From Tannerella sp. (GTDB lineage Bacteria > Bacteroidota > Bacteroidia > Bacteroidales > Tannerellaceae), in contig JAITNE010000069.1 of assembly GCA_031290635.1 (NCBI GenBank), positions 1 through 11,771 on the forward strand: DNA of 11,771 nt. Direction: 5' to 3'. How positions within the stretch are numbered: the stretch's first letter is position 1; every line of letters starts with the position of its first letter. A program made the translations under genes and the position numbers. Under the pieces are notes generated by a model, which worked only from the letters and a program-made list of their open reading frames with translations, was not told the DNA's origin and did not search any database. Below are positions 1 through 6,257 of the stretch, in pieces.

Positions 1-32
1 CTGTGTCCTTGCGTCTGCAAGACTTGTCCGTC

Positions 33-1442
33 TTACCACCATGAGGCGTGTTGCTTTACAAATTCTTCATGAGTGATTGTTCGGTTGTTCTTATAATCAT
101 CCATGCCTTGCTCTATCTCAGCATGCAGATCATTATCCGAAGTATATTTCTTATCCGAAGTATATTTCCCCGGATATTGAAAAACAATAGATAGGAGGGC
201 GGCGAGGCCGATCAGGAGGGGATAGTAAAGGTGTGAGACGACGTCGACGGGGCGGGCAAGGTTGGAGGTGAGGGCGGAGGCTATCAGGACTTGTGCGCCG
301 TAGGGGAGGAGGCCTTGTACGGCGCAGGAGAGGGTGTCCAGCAGGCTGGCGGTGCGGCGGGGGTCGATGTGGAAGGTCTGGGCGATTTGCTTGGCGATGG
401 GTCCGACGACGATCAGGGCGATGGTGTTGTTGGCGGTGCAGAGGTCGGTGCAGGTGATGAGGGCGGCTATGGAGGCTTCGGCTTTGCGCTTGGAACGGAT
501 GCGGCTGGTGATTTTCAGGACGAGGTAGTCGATGCCGCCGTTGTTGCGGACTACTTCAAAGAGTCCGCCTGCCATGAGGGTGATTATTATCAGTTCACTC
601 ATGTCGTGGACGATGCCGTTGTTGATGGCTGTTGCCCAGTTCCAGACGGTGAAGTCGGCGTCGAAGAGTCCGATTGCGCCTGTCAGAAGGACGCCGGAGA
701 GTAGGACTATCATTACGTTTACGCGGGAGAGGGCAAGGACGAGGGTGAGGATGTAGGGGAGGATTTTTGGCCAGGCGACAGCGGCGGGTGGGTCGAGCGA
801 GGGGTGGAGTCCGAAGCCGCGATAGAGGTAGTAAAGGGTCAGGAGGAGGGCTACAGGCCAGATGATATGGAGGTTGACGAGGAATTTGTCTGTCATGCGG
901 ACGTTTTGGGTTTGGGTGGCGACGATGGTGGTGTCGGAGATGAAGGAGAGGTTGTCGCCAAACATCGAGCCTCCGATGACTATGCCGAGCATTTCGGGCA
1001 GACTGACGCCGGTTTGGGGTGCAAGTCCGAGGGCGATGGGGGTTAGTGCGGCGATGGTTCCGCAGGATGTGCCCATCGCAATGGAGATGAAACAGGCGGC
1101 GATAAACATGCCGGCGGGTATGACGCCGGCTGGCAACAGGCTGAGGACGGCGTTGACGGTGGCGTCGGCGGCTCCGGTGGCTTTGGCGCTGCCGGCGAAG
1201 GCTCCGGCAAGGATGAAGATTAGTATCATCTGCATGATGGTGGGGTTGGATGCGCCGTTGCAGTAGGTGCGGATGCGGGTGGCGATTGTGCCTTTAGCGC
1301 TGAGCAGGGCGGCTATCGAGGTGATGGCGAAGGCTACCGAGACGGGGATGCGGTTAAGGTCGCCGGTTAGCAGGAAGGTCAGGATATAGAGGAAGAAAAA
1401 AAGCCCGAGCGGAAGAAGGGCGCGGCCGTTGGCGTTGTGCAT
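33..1442 (-). CDS. nhaC: NhaC-family Na+/H+ antiporter
   Basis: A 469-residue polytopic inner-membrane protein that probably exchanges Na+ for H+ across the cytoplasmic membrane. The family call rests on the conserved block at residues about 124-187: GTSCGTIAALTPIA, then GGSMFGDNLSFISDTT and the TQTQNVRMTDKF stretch, typical of NhaC transporters. Around ten or more hydrophobic segments are spread along the chain, and length fits the family. The C-terminal tail (about residues 420-469) is hydrophilic and contains a short internal duplication. The ATG at 1442 gives a hydrophobic helix beginning at residue 9, so this start is reasonable; no Shine-Dalgarno sequence is seen. It lies beyond the rnfA terminator, so it is probably transcribed from its own promoter, which I could not identify. 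Pumping of Na+ by Rnf next door makes a Na+-cycling role plausible, but this is inference. Substrate may be a close relative (for example malate-lactate/Na+ antiport), which family membership alone does not settle. Confidence 0.9.
   Translation of the reverse strand: MHNANGRALLPLGLFFFLYILTFLLTGDLNRIPVSVAFAITSIAALLSAKGTIATRIRTYCNGASNPTIMQMILIFILAGAFAGSAKATGAADATVNAVLSLLPAGVIPAGMFIAACFISIAMGTSCGTIAALTPIALGLAPQTGVSLPEMLGIVIGGSMFGDNLSFISDTTIVATQTQNVRMTDKFLVNLHIIWPVALLLTLYYLYRGFGLHPSLDPPAAVAWPKILPYILTLVLALSRVNVMIVLLSGVLLTGAIGLFDADFTVWNWATAINNGIVHDMSELIIITLMAGGLFEVVRNNGGIDYLVLKITSRIRSKRKAEASIAALITCTDLCTANNTIALIVVGPIAKQIAQTFHIDPRRTASLLDTLSCAVQGLLPYGAQVLIASALTSNLARPVDVVSHLYYPLLIGLAALLSIVFQYPGKYTSDKKYTSDNDLHAEIEQGMDDYKNNRTITHEEFVKQHASWW
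133..168 (-). repeat. 18-bp tandem duplication in the nhaC tail
   Basis: Two perfect adjacent copies of an 18-bp unit (133-150 and 151-168) lie in frame in the nhaC coding sequence. They encode the repeated peptide KYTSDK/KYTSDN in the hydrophilic cytoplasmic-like tail. The frame is kept, so this looks like a recent slippage duplication without effect on the membrane core. Confidence 0.9.
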
Positions 1443-1452
1443 GAGGTTTTAA

Positions 1453-1480
1453 GAGTGAAGAGTGAATAGTGAATAGTGAA
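1453..1480. repeat. 7-bp tandem repeat before nhaC
   Basis: Four tandem 7-bp units (GAGTGAA twice, then TAGTGAA twice) end about 10 bp upstream of the nhaC start codon. On the nhaC strand they read as TTCACTA/TTCACTC. They would lie in the untranslated leader of nhaC. Such short repeats are frequent in Bacteroidetes intergenic DNA; copy number could vary by slippage. Confidence 0.85.
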
Positions 1481-1490
1481 TAATGGGGAC

Positions 1491-1637
1491 GAGGTCTTCA
1501 AACTCGGGGTTGAACTCTTCAAACTTGAGTTTGAGGTCTTCAAACTTGAGTTTGAGTCTTTCAAACTTGAGTTTGAGGTCTTCAAACTTGAGTTTGAGTC
1601 TTCCAAAAATACTTCTGAATCTGTTGAAAATGCTTTT
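1491..1637. repeat. 21-bp minisatellite between rnfA and nhaC
   Basis: Seven consecutive 21-bp units: 1491-1511, 1512-1532, 1533-1553, 1554-1574, 1575-1595, then two decayed units 1596-1616 and 1617-1637. The middle four are nearly identical (consensus core TCTTCAAACTTGAGTTT). Across each unit border is a near-palindrome, TCAAACT-TG-AGTTTGA, so each copy can fold into a small hairpin in RNA of either strand. Because 21 is a multiple of three, both strands give open frames with a seven-residue repeat (SNSSLKT-like on the minus strand), but no other sign of coding is seen. The 303-bp gap 1443-1745 holds this array, the 7-bp repeat and the rnf terminator, with no convincing gene. Confidence 0.9.
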
Positions 1638-1646
1638 GTATCTCCC

Positions 1647-1675
1647 AAAAAATGAACAAAGCTGGAGCTTTGTTC
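1647..1675 (-). terminator. Intrinsic terminator after the rnf operon
   Basis: On the minus strand a perfect inverted repeat with 10-bp arms (GAACAAAGCT and AGCTTTGTTC, 1675-1654) and two central bases is followed at once by A and six Ts (1653-1647). This is the layout of a rho-independent terminator. It lies 71 nt beyond the rnfA stop codon and fits as the end of the rnf transcript. Confidence 0.75.
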
Positions 1676-1745
1676 CTCCCGGCTATCTGAAAATACTCCG
1701 AAATCGTACAAAACAGTCGCATTCATATTAAGAAATTCTTCTGAT

Positions 1746-2318
1746 TTAAACTATCCCCGAAAATCCCATGAAGGCCATGGCTAACAGTCCGGCGGTGATT
1801 AAAGCTATCGGCATGCCCTGCATCGCACGGGGGATGTGCGTGCGCTCGAGCTGCTCGCGGATGCCGGCGAATATGATGAGCGACAAAGCAAATCCTATAG
1901 CCGTTGAGATGGCGAAAACGATGGATTGCAAGAGGCTGTAATCTTTTTGTATTACCAAAATGGCGACGCCAAGGATGGCGCAGTTGGTCGAAATCAGGGG
2001 TAGAAATACGCCCAGCGCTTGGTAGAGCGGGGGGGAGACTTTTTTGACGACTATCTCGACCATCTGTACCAGGGCGGCGATGATGAGGATGAAAACGATG
2101 GTCTGGAGGTAGTCGAGGCCGAAGGGGTCGAGGACTTGCTTTTGGATGATGAAGGTTACGATGGTCGAGATGGTCAGGACGAAGGTTACGGCCATGCTCA
2201 TGCCCAGCGCGGAGTCGACTTTTTTGGAGACGCCCAGGAAGGGACAGATGCCCAGAAACTGCGACAGAACGATGTTGTTGACGAAGACTGATGCTACGAA
2301 TATGATGATGTAGTCCAT
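1746..2318 (-). CDS. rnfA: Rnf complex subunit RnfA
   Basis: A 190-residue integral membrane subunit of the ferredoxin:NAD+ oxidoreductase (Rnf), with about six transmembrane helices. It is the twin of RnfE in inverted topology; the two share the central intramembrane iron-sulfur site. The family hallmarks are clear: SQFLGICPFLG at residues 19-29 with Cys25, and LPLISTNCAILG at 106-117 with Cys113, the two cysteines expected to help hold that cluster. Length is normal (about 190). The ATG at 2318 follows the rnfE stop by 12 nt, and it is the last gene of the operon, followed by the terminator at 1647-1675. It is full length, with no sign of decay. Confidence 0.97.
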   Translation of the reverse strand: MDYIIIFVASVFVNNIVLSQFLGICPFLGVSKKVDSALGMSMAVTFVLTISTIVTFIIQKQVLDPFGLDYLQTIVFILIIAALVQMVEIVVKKVSPPLYQALGVFLPLISTNCAILGVAILVIQKDYSLLQSIVFAISTAIGFALSLIIFAGIREQLERTHIPRAMQGMPIALITAGLLAMAFMGFSGIV

Positions 2319-2330
2319 TGTGAGGGGGTT

Positions 2331-2918
2331 TTAGGGGTTGGTTTTGAGTTTGTTGACGATGGCGATGAGGTAGCCGAGAGCGATGAATGCGCCGGGGGCA
2401 AGGACGAATAGCAGTGCGCCGTAGTTTTCGGGGTAAAGCGCGTAGCTGAAGGCTTTGCCGGAGCCGAGTATCTCGCGCAGGAGGCCGAGCAGGGTTAGCG
2501 CCAAAGTGAATCCGGCGCCGACGCCAATGCCGTCAAAGGCTGATGCGATGAGGGTGTTGCGGGAGGCGAAGGACTCGGCGCGGCCAAGGACGATGCAGTT
2601 GACGACTATCAGGGGGATGAATAAGCCCAGATTTTTGTACAGCTCGGGCAGAAAGGCTTGCATGACCATCTGCAGGATTGTAACAAAGGAGGCTATAACT
2701 ACGATGTACGCAGGGATGCGTACCTGGTCGGGGATAAGGCGCTTGATCCCCGAAATGACGATGTTCGAGCATATCAGGACGAAGGCCGTAGCTAATCCCA
2801 TGCTCATGCCGTTGATGGCCGACGAGGTCGTGGCAAGCGTCGGACACATGCCCAGCATCAACACGAAGGTCGGGTTCTCGTCTATAATACCGTTTTTTAT
2901 TATTTTAAAATTGGTCAT
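2331..2918 (-). CDS. rnfE: Rnf complex subunit RnfE
   Basis: A 195-residue integral membrane subunit of Rnf, paired with RnfA around the intramembrane iron-sulfur centre. Motifs seen: NPTFVLMLGMCPTLATTSS from residue 15 with Cys25, and LFIPLIVVNCIVLGRAESFA from residue 99 with Cys108, plus the FDGIGVGAGFT loop. About six hydrophobic helices are present. The frame stays open upstream to an ATG at 3107, but those 63 extra residues are translated from tandem repeats (IQFVQFVQLVDKKIYN and its copy) and have no family counterpart. I therefore choose the ATG at 2918, which gives the usual family start and length. No Shine-Dalgarno sequence is visible. The gene is separated from rnfG by 423 bp of repeats, but it is needed with the rest of the complex and no promoter is evident in that gap. 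Confidence 0.95.
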   Translation of the reverse strand: MTNFKIIKNGIIDENPTFVLMLGMCPTLATTSSAINGMSMGLATAFVLICSNIVISGIKRLIPDQVRIPAYIVVIASFVTILQMVMQAFLPELYKNLGLFIPLIVVNCIVLGRAESFASRNTLIASAFDGIGVGAGFTLALTLLGLLREILGSGKAFSYALYPENYGALLFVLAPGAFIALGYLIAIVNKLKTNP

Positions 2919-2975
2919 TGTATGTTGGTTTAAATAATTAATTTTATTGTTTTGGATGCGGATTAGCTTGTCCAC

Positions 2976-3097
2976 GTTATAAATTTTTTTGTCCACTAAT
3001 TGCACGAATTGCACGAATTGAATTTTTGAGTAAGTAATGTTATAAATTATCTTGTCCACTAATTTCACTAATTTCACGAATTGAATTTCTGAGTAAG
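2976..3097. repeat. Two 59-bp tandem copies with inner short repeats
   Basis: Copy one is 2976-3034 and copy two 3039-3097, about 63 bp apart in phase. Both begin GTTATAAAT, pass through TTGTCCACTAATT and end ACGAATTGAATTT, TGAGTAAG. Inside each copy are 9-10-bp tandem units (TGCACGAAT or TTCACTAAT type). On the minus strand this is the AATTCGTG...AATTAGTGGAC pattern common in Bacteroidetes intergenic DNA. A fragment of the unit also lies just left, at 2966-2975 (CTTGTCCAC). Confidence 0.88.
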
Positions 3098-3186
3098 ATG
3101 ATTGCACTAATTTAAGTTTGATGCAGTCAATTTTTCTGTTAAGTGATTTATATTAATTGAAAACAGGATTGCTTCGATAAATGTTT

Positions 3187-3250
3187 AGATTGCTTCGTTC
3201 CTCGCAATGACGTTAGTTCTTCCACGTCATTGCGAGGAACGAAGCAATCT
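3187..3250. repeat. Perfect 26-bp inverted repeat (REP/MITE-like palindrome)
   Basis: The arms 3187-3212 and 3225-3250 are exact reverse complements over 26 bp, around a 12-nt loop (3213-3224). The arm contains CGTCATTGCGAGGAACGAAG, a motif that recurs as dispersed palindromes in many unrelated bacterial genomes. It lies between rnfG and rnfE, so it would form a very stable hairpin in the operon mRNA. There is no T-run directly after it on the minus strand, so it is not a standard intrinsic terminator. A partial extra copy (GATTGCTTCG) lies at 3168-3177. Confidence 0.93.
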
Positions 3251-3262
3251 TAATTCTCAATT

Positions 3263-3334
3263 CTCTTCTCTTAATTCTTAATTTTTAATTCTCAATCGTC
3301 TGCTCTCTTCTCTTAATTCTTAATTTTTAATTCT
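3263..3334. repeat. Two identical 30-bp AT-rich direct repeats
   Basis: The 30-bp sequences at 3263-3292 and 3305-3334 are identical (beginning CTCTTCTCTTAATTC), with 12 bp between them. Each holds shorter TTAATTCT/TTAATTTT units. They begin 8 bp after the rnfG stop codon and fill the space up to the palindrome. Confidence 0.9.
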
Positions 3335-3341
3335 TAATTGT

Positions 3342-3950
3342 TTATTGTTTTGTTGCTCCGGTGGATGCGTCGTTAGTGTTAGTGAAGGCGGTGAAGGCGG
3401 TGTTGATAGCGTCGAGGAAGGCGCGGGATGAGATTGTGGCTGCTGTGATTGCGTCAACGTCTCCTCCGTCTTTGACGACCTTGAGAAGTCCTTCTTTCAT
3501 GTCGCGGCCGATGACGCTTTGGCGGTTGCGGGCGACGCTAAACCATTCCTGCATCTTTGAACCCAGACCGGGCGTCTCACTGTGTTCGAGCACCGAGTAA
3601 GCAAAGACTTTGTTGTCCTTGTCGAACCCTACCATCACCCGGATAAGTCCGCTAAAGCCTTTTTTAGACCGACTTTCAACTGCGCAACCTGCGTAAACCT
3701 CGCCTTTGCGGGCGGGATAAACCGTGAGCGAATCGCCCTCCGGCGTGGCAATAAGGTAGCGCTCGTCAGACGGATTGTTGTCGAACTCCGGCGTAACGCT
3801 TTTGATGGCGTTACGGAGCGTAGCCGCATTGGAAGCCGCAATTGCTTCAGCCGTAAACCTGTTTGTGGCCGAAAGAGCCAGACCTGCAACAAGGCAGATG
3901 CCCGTCAACGACATGAGAATATTACCGAATGAAGATTTTAATTTATTCAT
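3342..3950 (-). CDS. rnfG: Rnf complex subunit RnfG (FMN-carrying)
   Basis: A 202-residue subunit with one N-terminal membrane anchor (residues about 11-29) and an exported FMN-binding domain. It carries a covalently bound FMN in the Rnf electron path. The attachment motif is seen as DAITAATISS at residues 166-175, with Thr172 as the likely flavin-bearing residue; the conserved HSETPGLGSK lies at 123-132. Both motifs are standard for the family, and length is normal. The start ATG (3950) directly abuts the rnfD stop codon with no spacer, so translation is likely coupled. The last 12 residues are Thr/Asn/Ser-rich and unremarkable. Confidence 0.96.
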   Translation of the reverse strand: MNKLKSSFGNILMSLTGICLVAGLALSATNRFTAEAIAASNAATLRNAIKSVTPEFDNNPSDERYLIATPEGDSLTVYPARKGEVYAGCAVESRSKKGFSGLIRVMVGFDKDNKVFAYSVLEHSETPGLGSKMQEWFSVARNRQSVIGRDMKEGLLKVVKDGGDVDAITAATISSRAFLDAINTAFTAFTNTNDASTGATKQ

Positions 3951-4907
3951 TTATTTTCCTCCGAAATGTTTTGGTTTAAGATAAGTATTTATCAGCGGGG
4001 TCAGGGCGTTCATTATCAGAATAGCGAACGACATGCCTTCGGGATATGCCCCGTAAACGCGAATCAGCACGGTTATCAGCCCGATGCCGACGCCGTAAAC
4101 AAGCATCCCCCCGGCGGACATCGGCGAAGTAACATAGTCGGTCGCCATAAAGACAGCGCCCAGCATCAACCCGCCGGCAGTGAGATGAATCAGCGGGTTG
4201 AACTCCGCAAGCTGCGTCGTAGCGAAGAGAATGCCCGTGAAGACGGCTACAGTCGCAAGTATGGCGACCGGAATATGCCAGGTGATTATCTTGCGAAAGA
4301 GTAAATATCCCGCGCCAAGCAGCAATGCAATCTCGCTGACTTCGCCCAGACTGCCGCCGGTCAATCCTGTGGCTGCATCCTTGAAGGAAGATATTGCGTC
4401 AGGGTTGAAGTGAAGCAGCGAAAGGGTAGTAGCGCCTGTTTGCGCATCAATGTAATCCGTCGGAAAGACGCCGGGCAGAGGCCAGGTAGTCATCTGCGCC
4501 GGAAAAGAGATGAGCAGGAAGACGCGACCTACAAGCGCTGGGTTGAAAATGTTGTTGCCAAGCCCGCCAAACGACATCTTGCCGACGCCAATAGCCGCCA
4601 AAGCTCCCGGAATGACTATCCAGACAGGGAGATTGGATGGCAGATTGAATGCCAGCAGTACGCCCGTCAGGATAGCCGAGCCGTCGAATACTGTGGTCTG
4701 TCGGCGAAGCAGATATTTCTGTATCACGAACTCGAAGAGTACGCAGGATGCTACCGACGTAAGCGTTACTATCAGCGCTCCAAGCCCGAAGCAGTAAAGC
4801 GAGACCGCTAAAGCCGGAGTCAGGGCGATAAGTACGCCGTACATGTTTTTGCTGATTGAATCGCCGCTGTGGATGTGTGGCGAAGGTGATATGATTAAAT
4901 TTCCCAT
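3951..4907 (-). CDS. rnfD: Rnf complex subunit RnfD (FMN-carrying)
   Basis: A 318-residue membrane subunit of the NqrB/RnfD family, with about nine hydrophobic segments and a covalently bound FMN. Motifs seen: SPSPHIHSGDSISKNMYGVL at residues 7-26, the GNNIFNPALVGRVF block at 117-130, the flavin site DAQTGATT at 154-161 (Thr160 the likely FMN-bearing residue), and ATDYVTSPMS at 255-264. It is expected to take part in ion translocation in the complex. The start at 4907 follows rnfC by 9 nt. It is full length for the family. Confidence 0.97.
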   Translation of the reverse strand: MGNLIISPSPHIHSGDSISKNMYGVLIALTPALAVSLYCFGLGALIVTLTSVASCVLFEFVIQKYLLRRQTTVFDGSAILTGVLLAFNLPSNLPVWIVIPGALAAIGVGKMSFGGLGNNIFNPALVGRVFLLISFPAQMTTWPLPGVFPTDYIDAQTGATTLSLLHFNPDAISSFKDAATGLTGGSLGEVSEIALLLGAGYLLFRKIITWHIPVAILATVAVFTGILFATTQLAEFNPLIHLTAGGLMLGAVFMATDYVTSPMSAGGMLVYGVGIGLITVLIRVYGAYPEGMSFAILIMNALTPLINTYLKPKHFGGK

Positions 4908-4916
4908 CTTTGTGAA

Positions 4917-6245
4917 TTAAATTTTTCTTGCTCGGATGATGCCGGTTACTTTCGCTTTAGCGACGCGGATATAGTCTAACAGCGGGCGGTTAGCGGGACA
5001 AACGTAATTGCACGAGCCGCATTCTATGCAATCTACAACGTAGTTCTTCTCAGCCGTATCCCAGACCTTGTACTCCGTGAGGTTCATCAGGAGGCTGGGT
5101 TCAAGTCCCATCGGACAGGCTCTGACGCATTTGGCGCAGCGGATACAGTCGTGCATCTCACGGCGGACGGATTCGTCGGACTTTATCAGCAGTATGCCGG
5201 AGCTGCCCTTCATCACCGGCGAATCAGCGCTTACCATAGCTCGTCCCATCATCGGACCGCCGCCGATAATCTTGCCCGTATCCTCCGGCAATCCTCCGGC
5301 GGCCTCTATTAAGGATCTTACCGGCGTGCCGATGCGTGCAAGGAAGTTGGAAGGCTGCGCCAATGACTTGCCCGTAACCGTTACGACCCGCTCAATCAAT
5401 GGTTTGTTCTTCTGGACGGCTTCATAGACGGCATAGACCGTGCCTGCGTTCTGCACTACCGCTCCGACGGAAACAGGCAGCGCGCCGCTCTTGACCTGAC
5501 GGCGCATGACGGCGTCAATCAACTGCTGTTCGCCTCCCTGCGGGTACTGCACTTTCAGCGACATGACTTCTACGCCTAAGCGTTTCCGGGCGAATCGGCT
5601 AAGTAATGCGATGGCGTCCGGCTTATTGCTTTCGACGCCGATAACGGCGCGATCGATGCCGAGCGCTCCCATCAGGATAACAGTCCCGACTACTATTTGC
5701 TCGGCTTTGGCCATTATCAGCGAGTGGTCGGCGGTGAGGTAAGGCTCGCACTCTACAGCGTTGACGATAAGTATCTCGGCTTTGATGCCGGGAGGGGGCG
5801 ATAGTTTTACTTTCGTCGGAAACGTAGCGCCTCCCATGCCTACTACGCCTGCCGCTTCTATCTTGGCGATGATGTCGGGGACGATGAGGGGGCAGTCATG
5901 GATAATTTCTTCGCTACGGTCGATGCAGTCTTCCCACTCATCTCCTTCGACGGTGATGAAAACGGCCTGACGAGCTATGCCCGAGCCGTCCGTCATCATG
6001 TCAACCTTGCTTACCGTGCCCGATACCGACGAGTGAACGTTAGCCGAAACAAAGCCCGTAGCCTTGCCGATAAGCGTGCCGACCTTTACTTTGTCGCCCT
6101 TCGCGACCGTAGCCGTTGCGGGAGCGCCGAGGTGCTGGCCGAGAGATATTACCGCCTCTGCCGGCGGAGCTATCGACTCTATCGGACGACCTGCCGATAA
6201 TTTATTTGACTTTGGATGAATACCTCCGATTCTGAACGTGCGCAT
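4917..6245 (-). CDS. rnfC: Rnf complex subunit RnfC (NADH-binding, iron-sulfur)
   Basis: A 442-residue peripheral subunit that binds NAD(H) and FMN on the cytoplasmic face and passes electrons through two [4Fe-4S] clusters. Domain order: an N-terminal barrel-sandwich region (about 1-110); a NuoF-like nucleotide/flavin domain with GVVGMGGATFPTKVKL (133-148) and NAVECEPYLTAD (162-173); a SLBB-like segment (about 285-345); and two ferredoxin motifs, C367-x2-C-x2-C-x3-C377 (CIRCAKCVRACP) and C406-x2-C-x2-C-x3-C416 (CIECGSCNYVCP). It ends shortly after the second cluster and so lacks the long Ala/Lys-rich tail of gammaproteobacterial RnfC/RsxC, resembling the compact form of anaerobes. The start at 6245 lies 12 nt after rnfB. 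Confidence 0.97.
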   Translation of the reverse strand: MRTFRIGGIHPKSNKLSAGRPIESIAPPAEAVISLGQHLGAPATATVAKGDKVKVGTLIGKATGFVSANVHSSVSGTVSKVDMMTDGSGIARQAVFITVEGDEWEDCIDRSEEIIHDCPLIVPDIIAKIEAAGVVGMGGATFPTKVKLSPPPGIKAEILIVNAVECEPYLTADHSLIMAKAEQIVVGTVILMGALGIDRAVIGVESNKPDAIALLSRFARKRLGVEVMSLKVQYPQGGEQQLIDAVMRRQVKSGALPVSVGAVVQNAGTVYAVYEAVQKNKPLIERVVTVTGKSLAQPSNFLARIGTPVRSLIEAAGGLPEDTGKIIGGGPMMGRAMVSADSPVMKGSSGILLIKSDESVRREMHDCIRCAKCVRACPMGLEPSLLMNLTEYKVWDTAEKNYVVDCIECGSCNYVCPANRPLLDYIRVAKAKVTGIIRARKI

Positions 6246-6257
6246 GTAGTTATGTAA

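Larger units (their letters stand above)
2919..3341. other. 423-bp repeat-filled gap inside the rnf operon
   Basis: This stretch divides rnfG from rnfE, where Rnf operons usually have almost no spacer. I see no gene in it. It contains a duplicated 59-bp unit (2976-3097), a perfect 26-bp inverted repeat (3187-3250) and two identical 30-bp AT-rich repeats (3263-3334). The plus strand contains no CAAA here, so the minus strand has no TTTG and thus no canonical Bacteroidetes promoter for rnfE. This suggests that rnfE and rnfA depend on read-through from rnfG, though a non-canonical promoter cannot be excluded. Confidence 0.8.

Noticed and set aside
8..21. Small hairpin CTTGC-GTCT-GCAAG after the nhaC stop
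   Set aside because: The stem is only 5 bp (slightly more with a bulge), and no T-run follows on the minus strand before the window edge.
1379..1726. Minus-strand 115-codon open frame with SNSSLKT heptad repeats
   Set aside because: It is produced by the 21-bp minisatellite, overlaps the nhaC start in another frame and the rnf terminator, and has no recognisable domain.
1483..1731. Plus-strand 82-codon open frame over the same array
   Set aside because: Opposite-strand reading of the same 21-bp repeats; both strands are open only because the unit is a multiple of three.
2919..3107. N-terminal extension of RnfE to the ATG at 3107
   Set aside because: The extra residues come from tandem repeats, and the family N-terminus begins at the ATG at 2918.
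3187..3250. Rho-independent terminator inside the rnf operon
   Set aside because: The palindrome is strong but is not followed by a T-tract on the minus strand, and rnfE and rnfA downstream lack a visible promoter.
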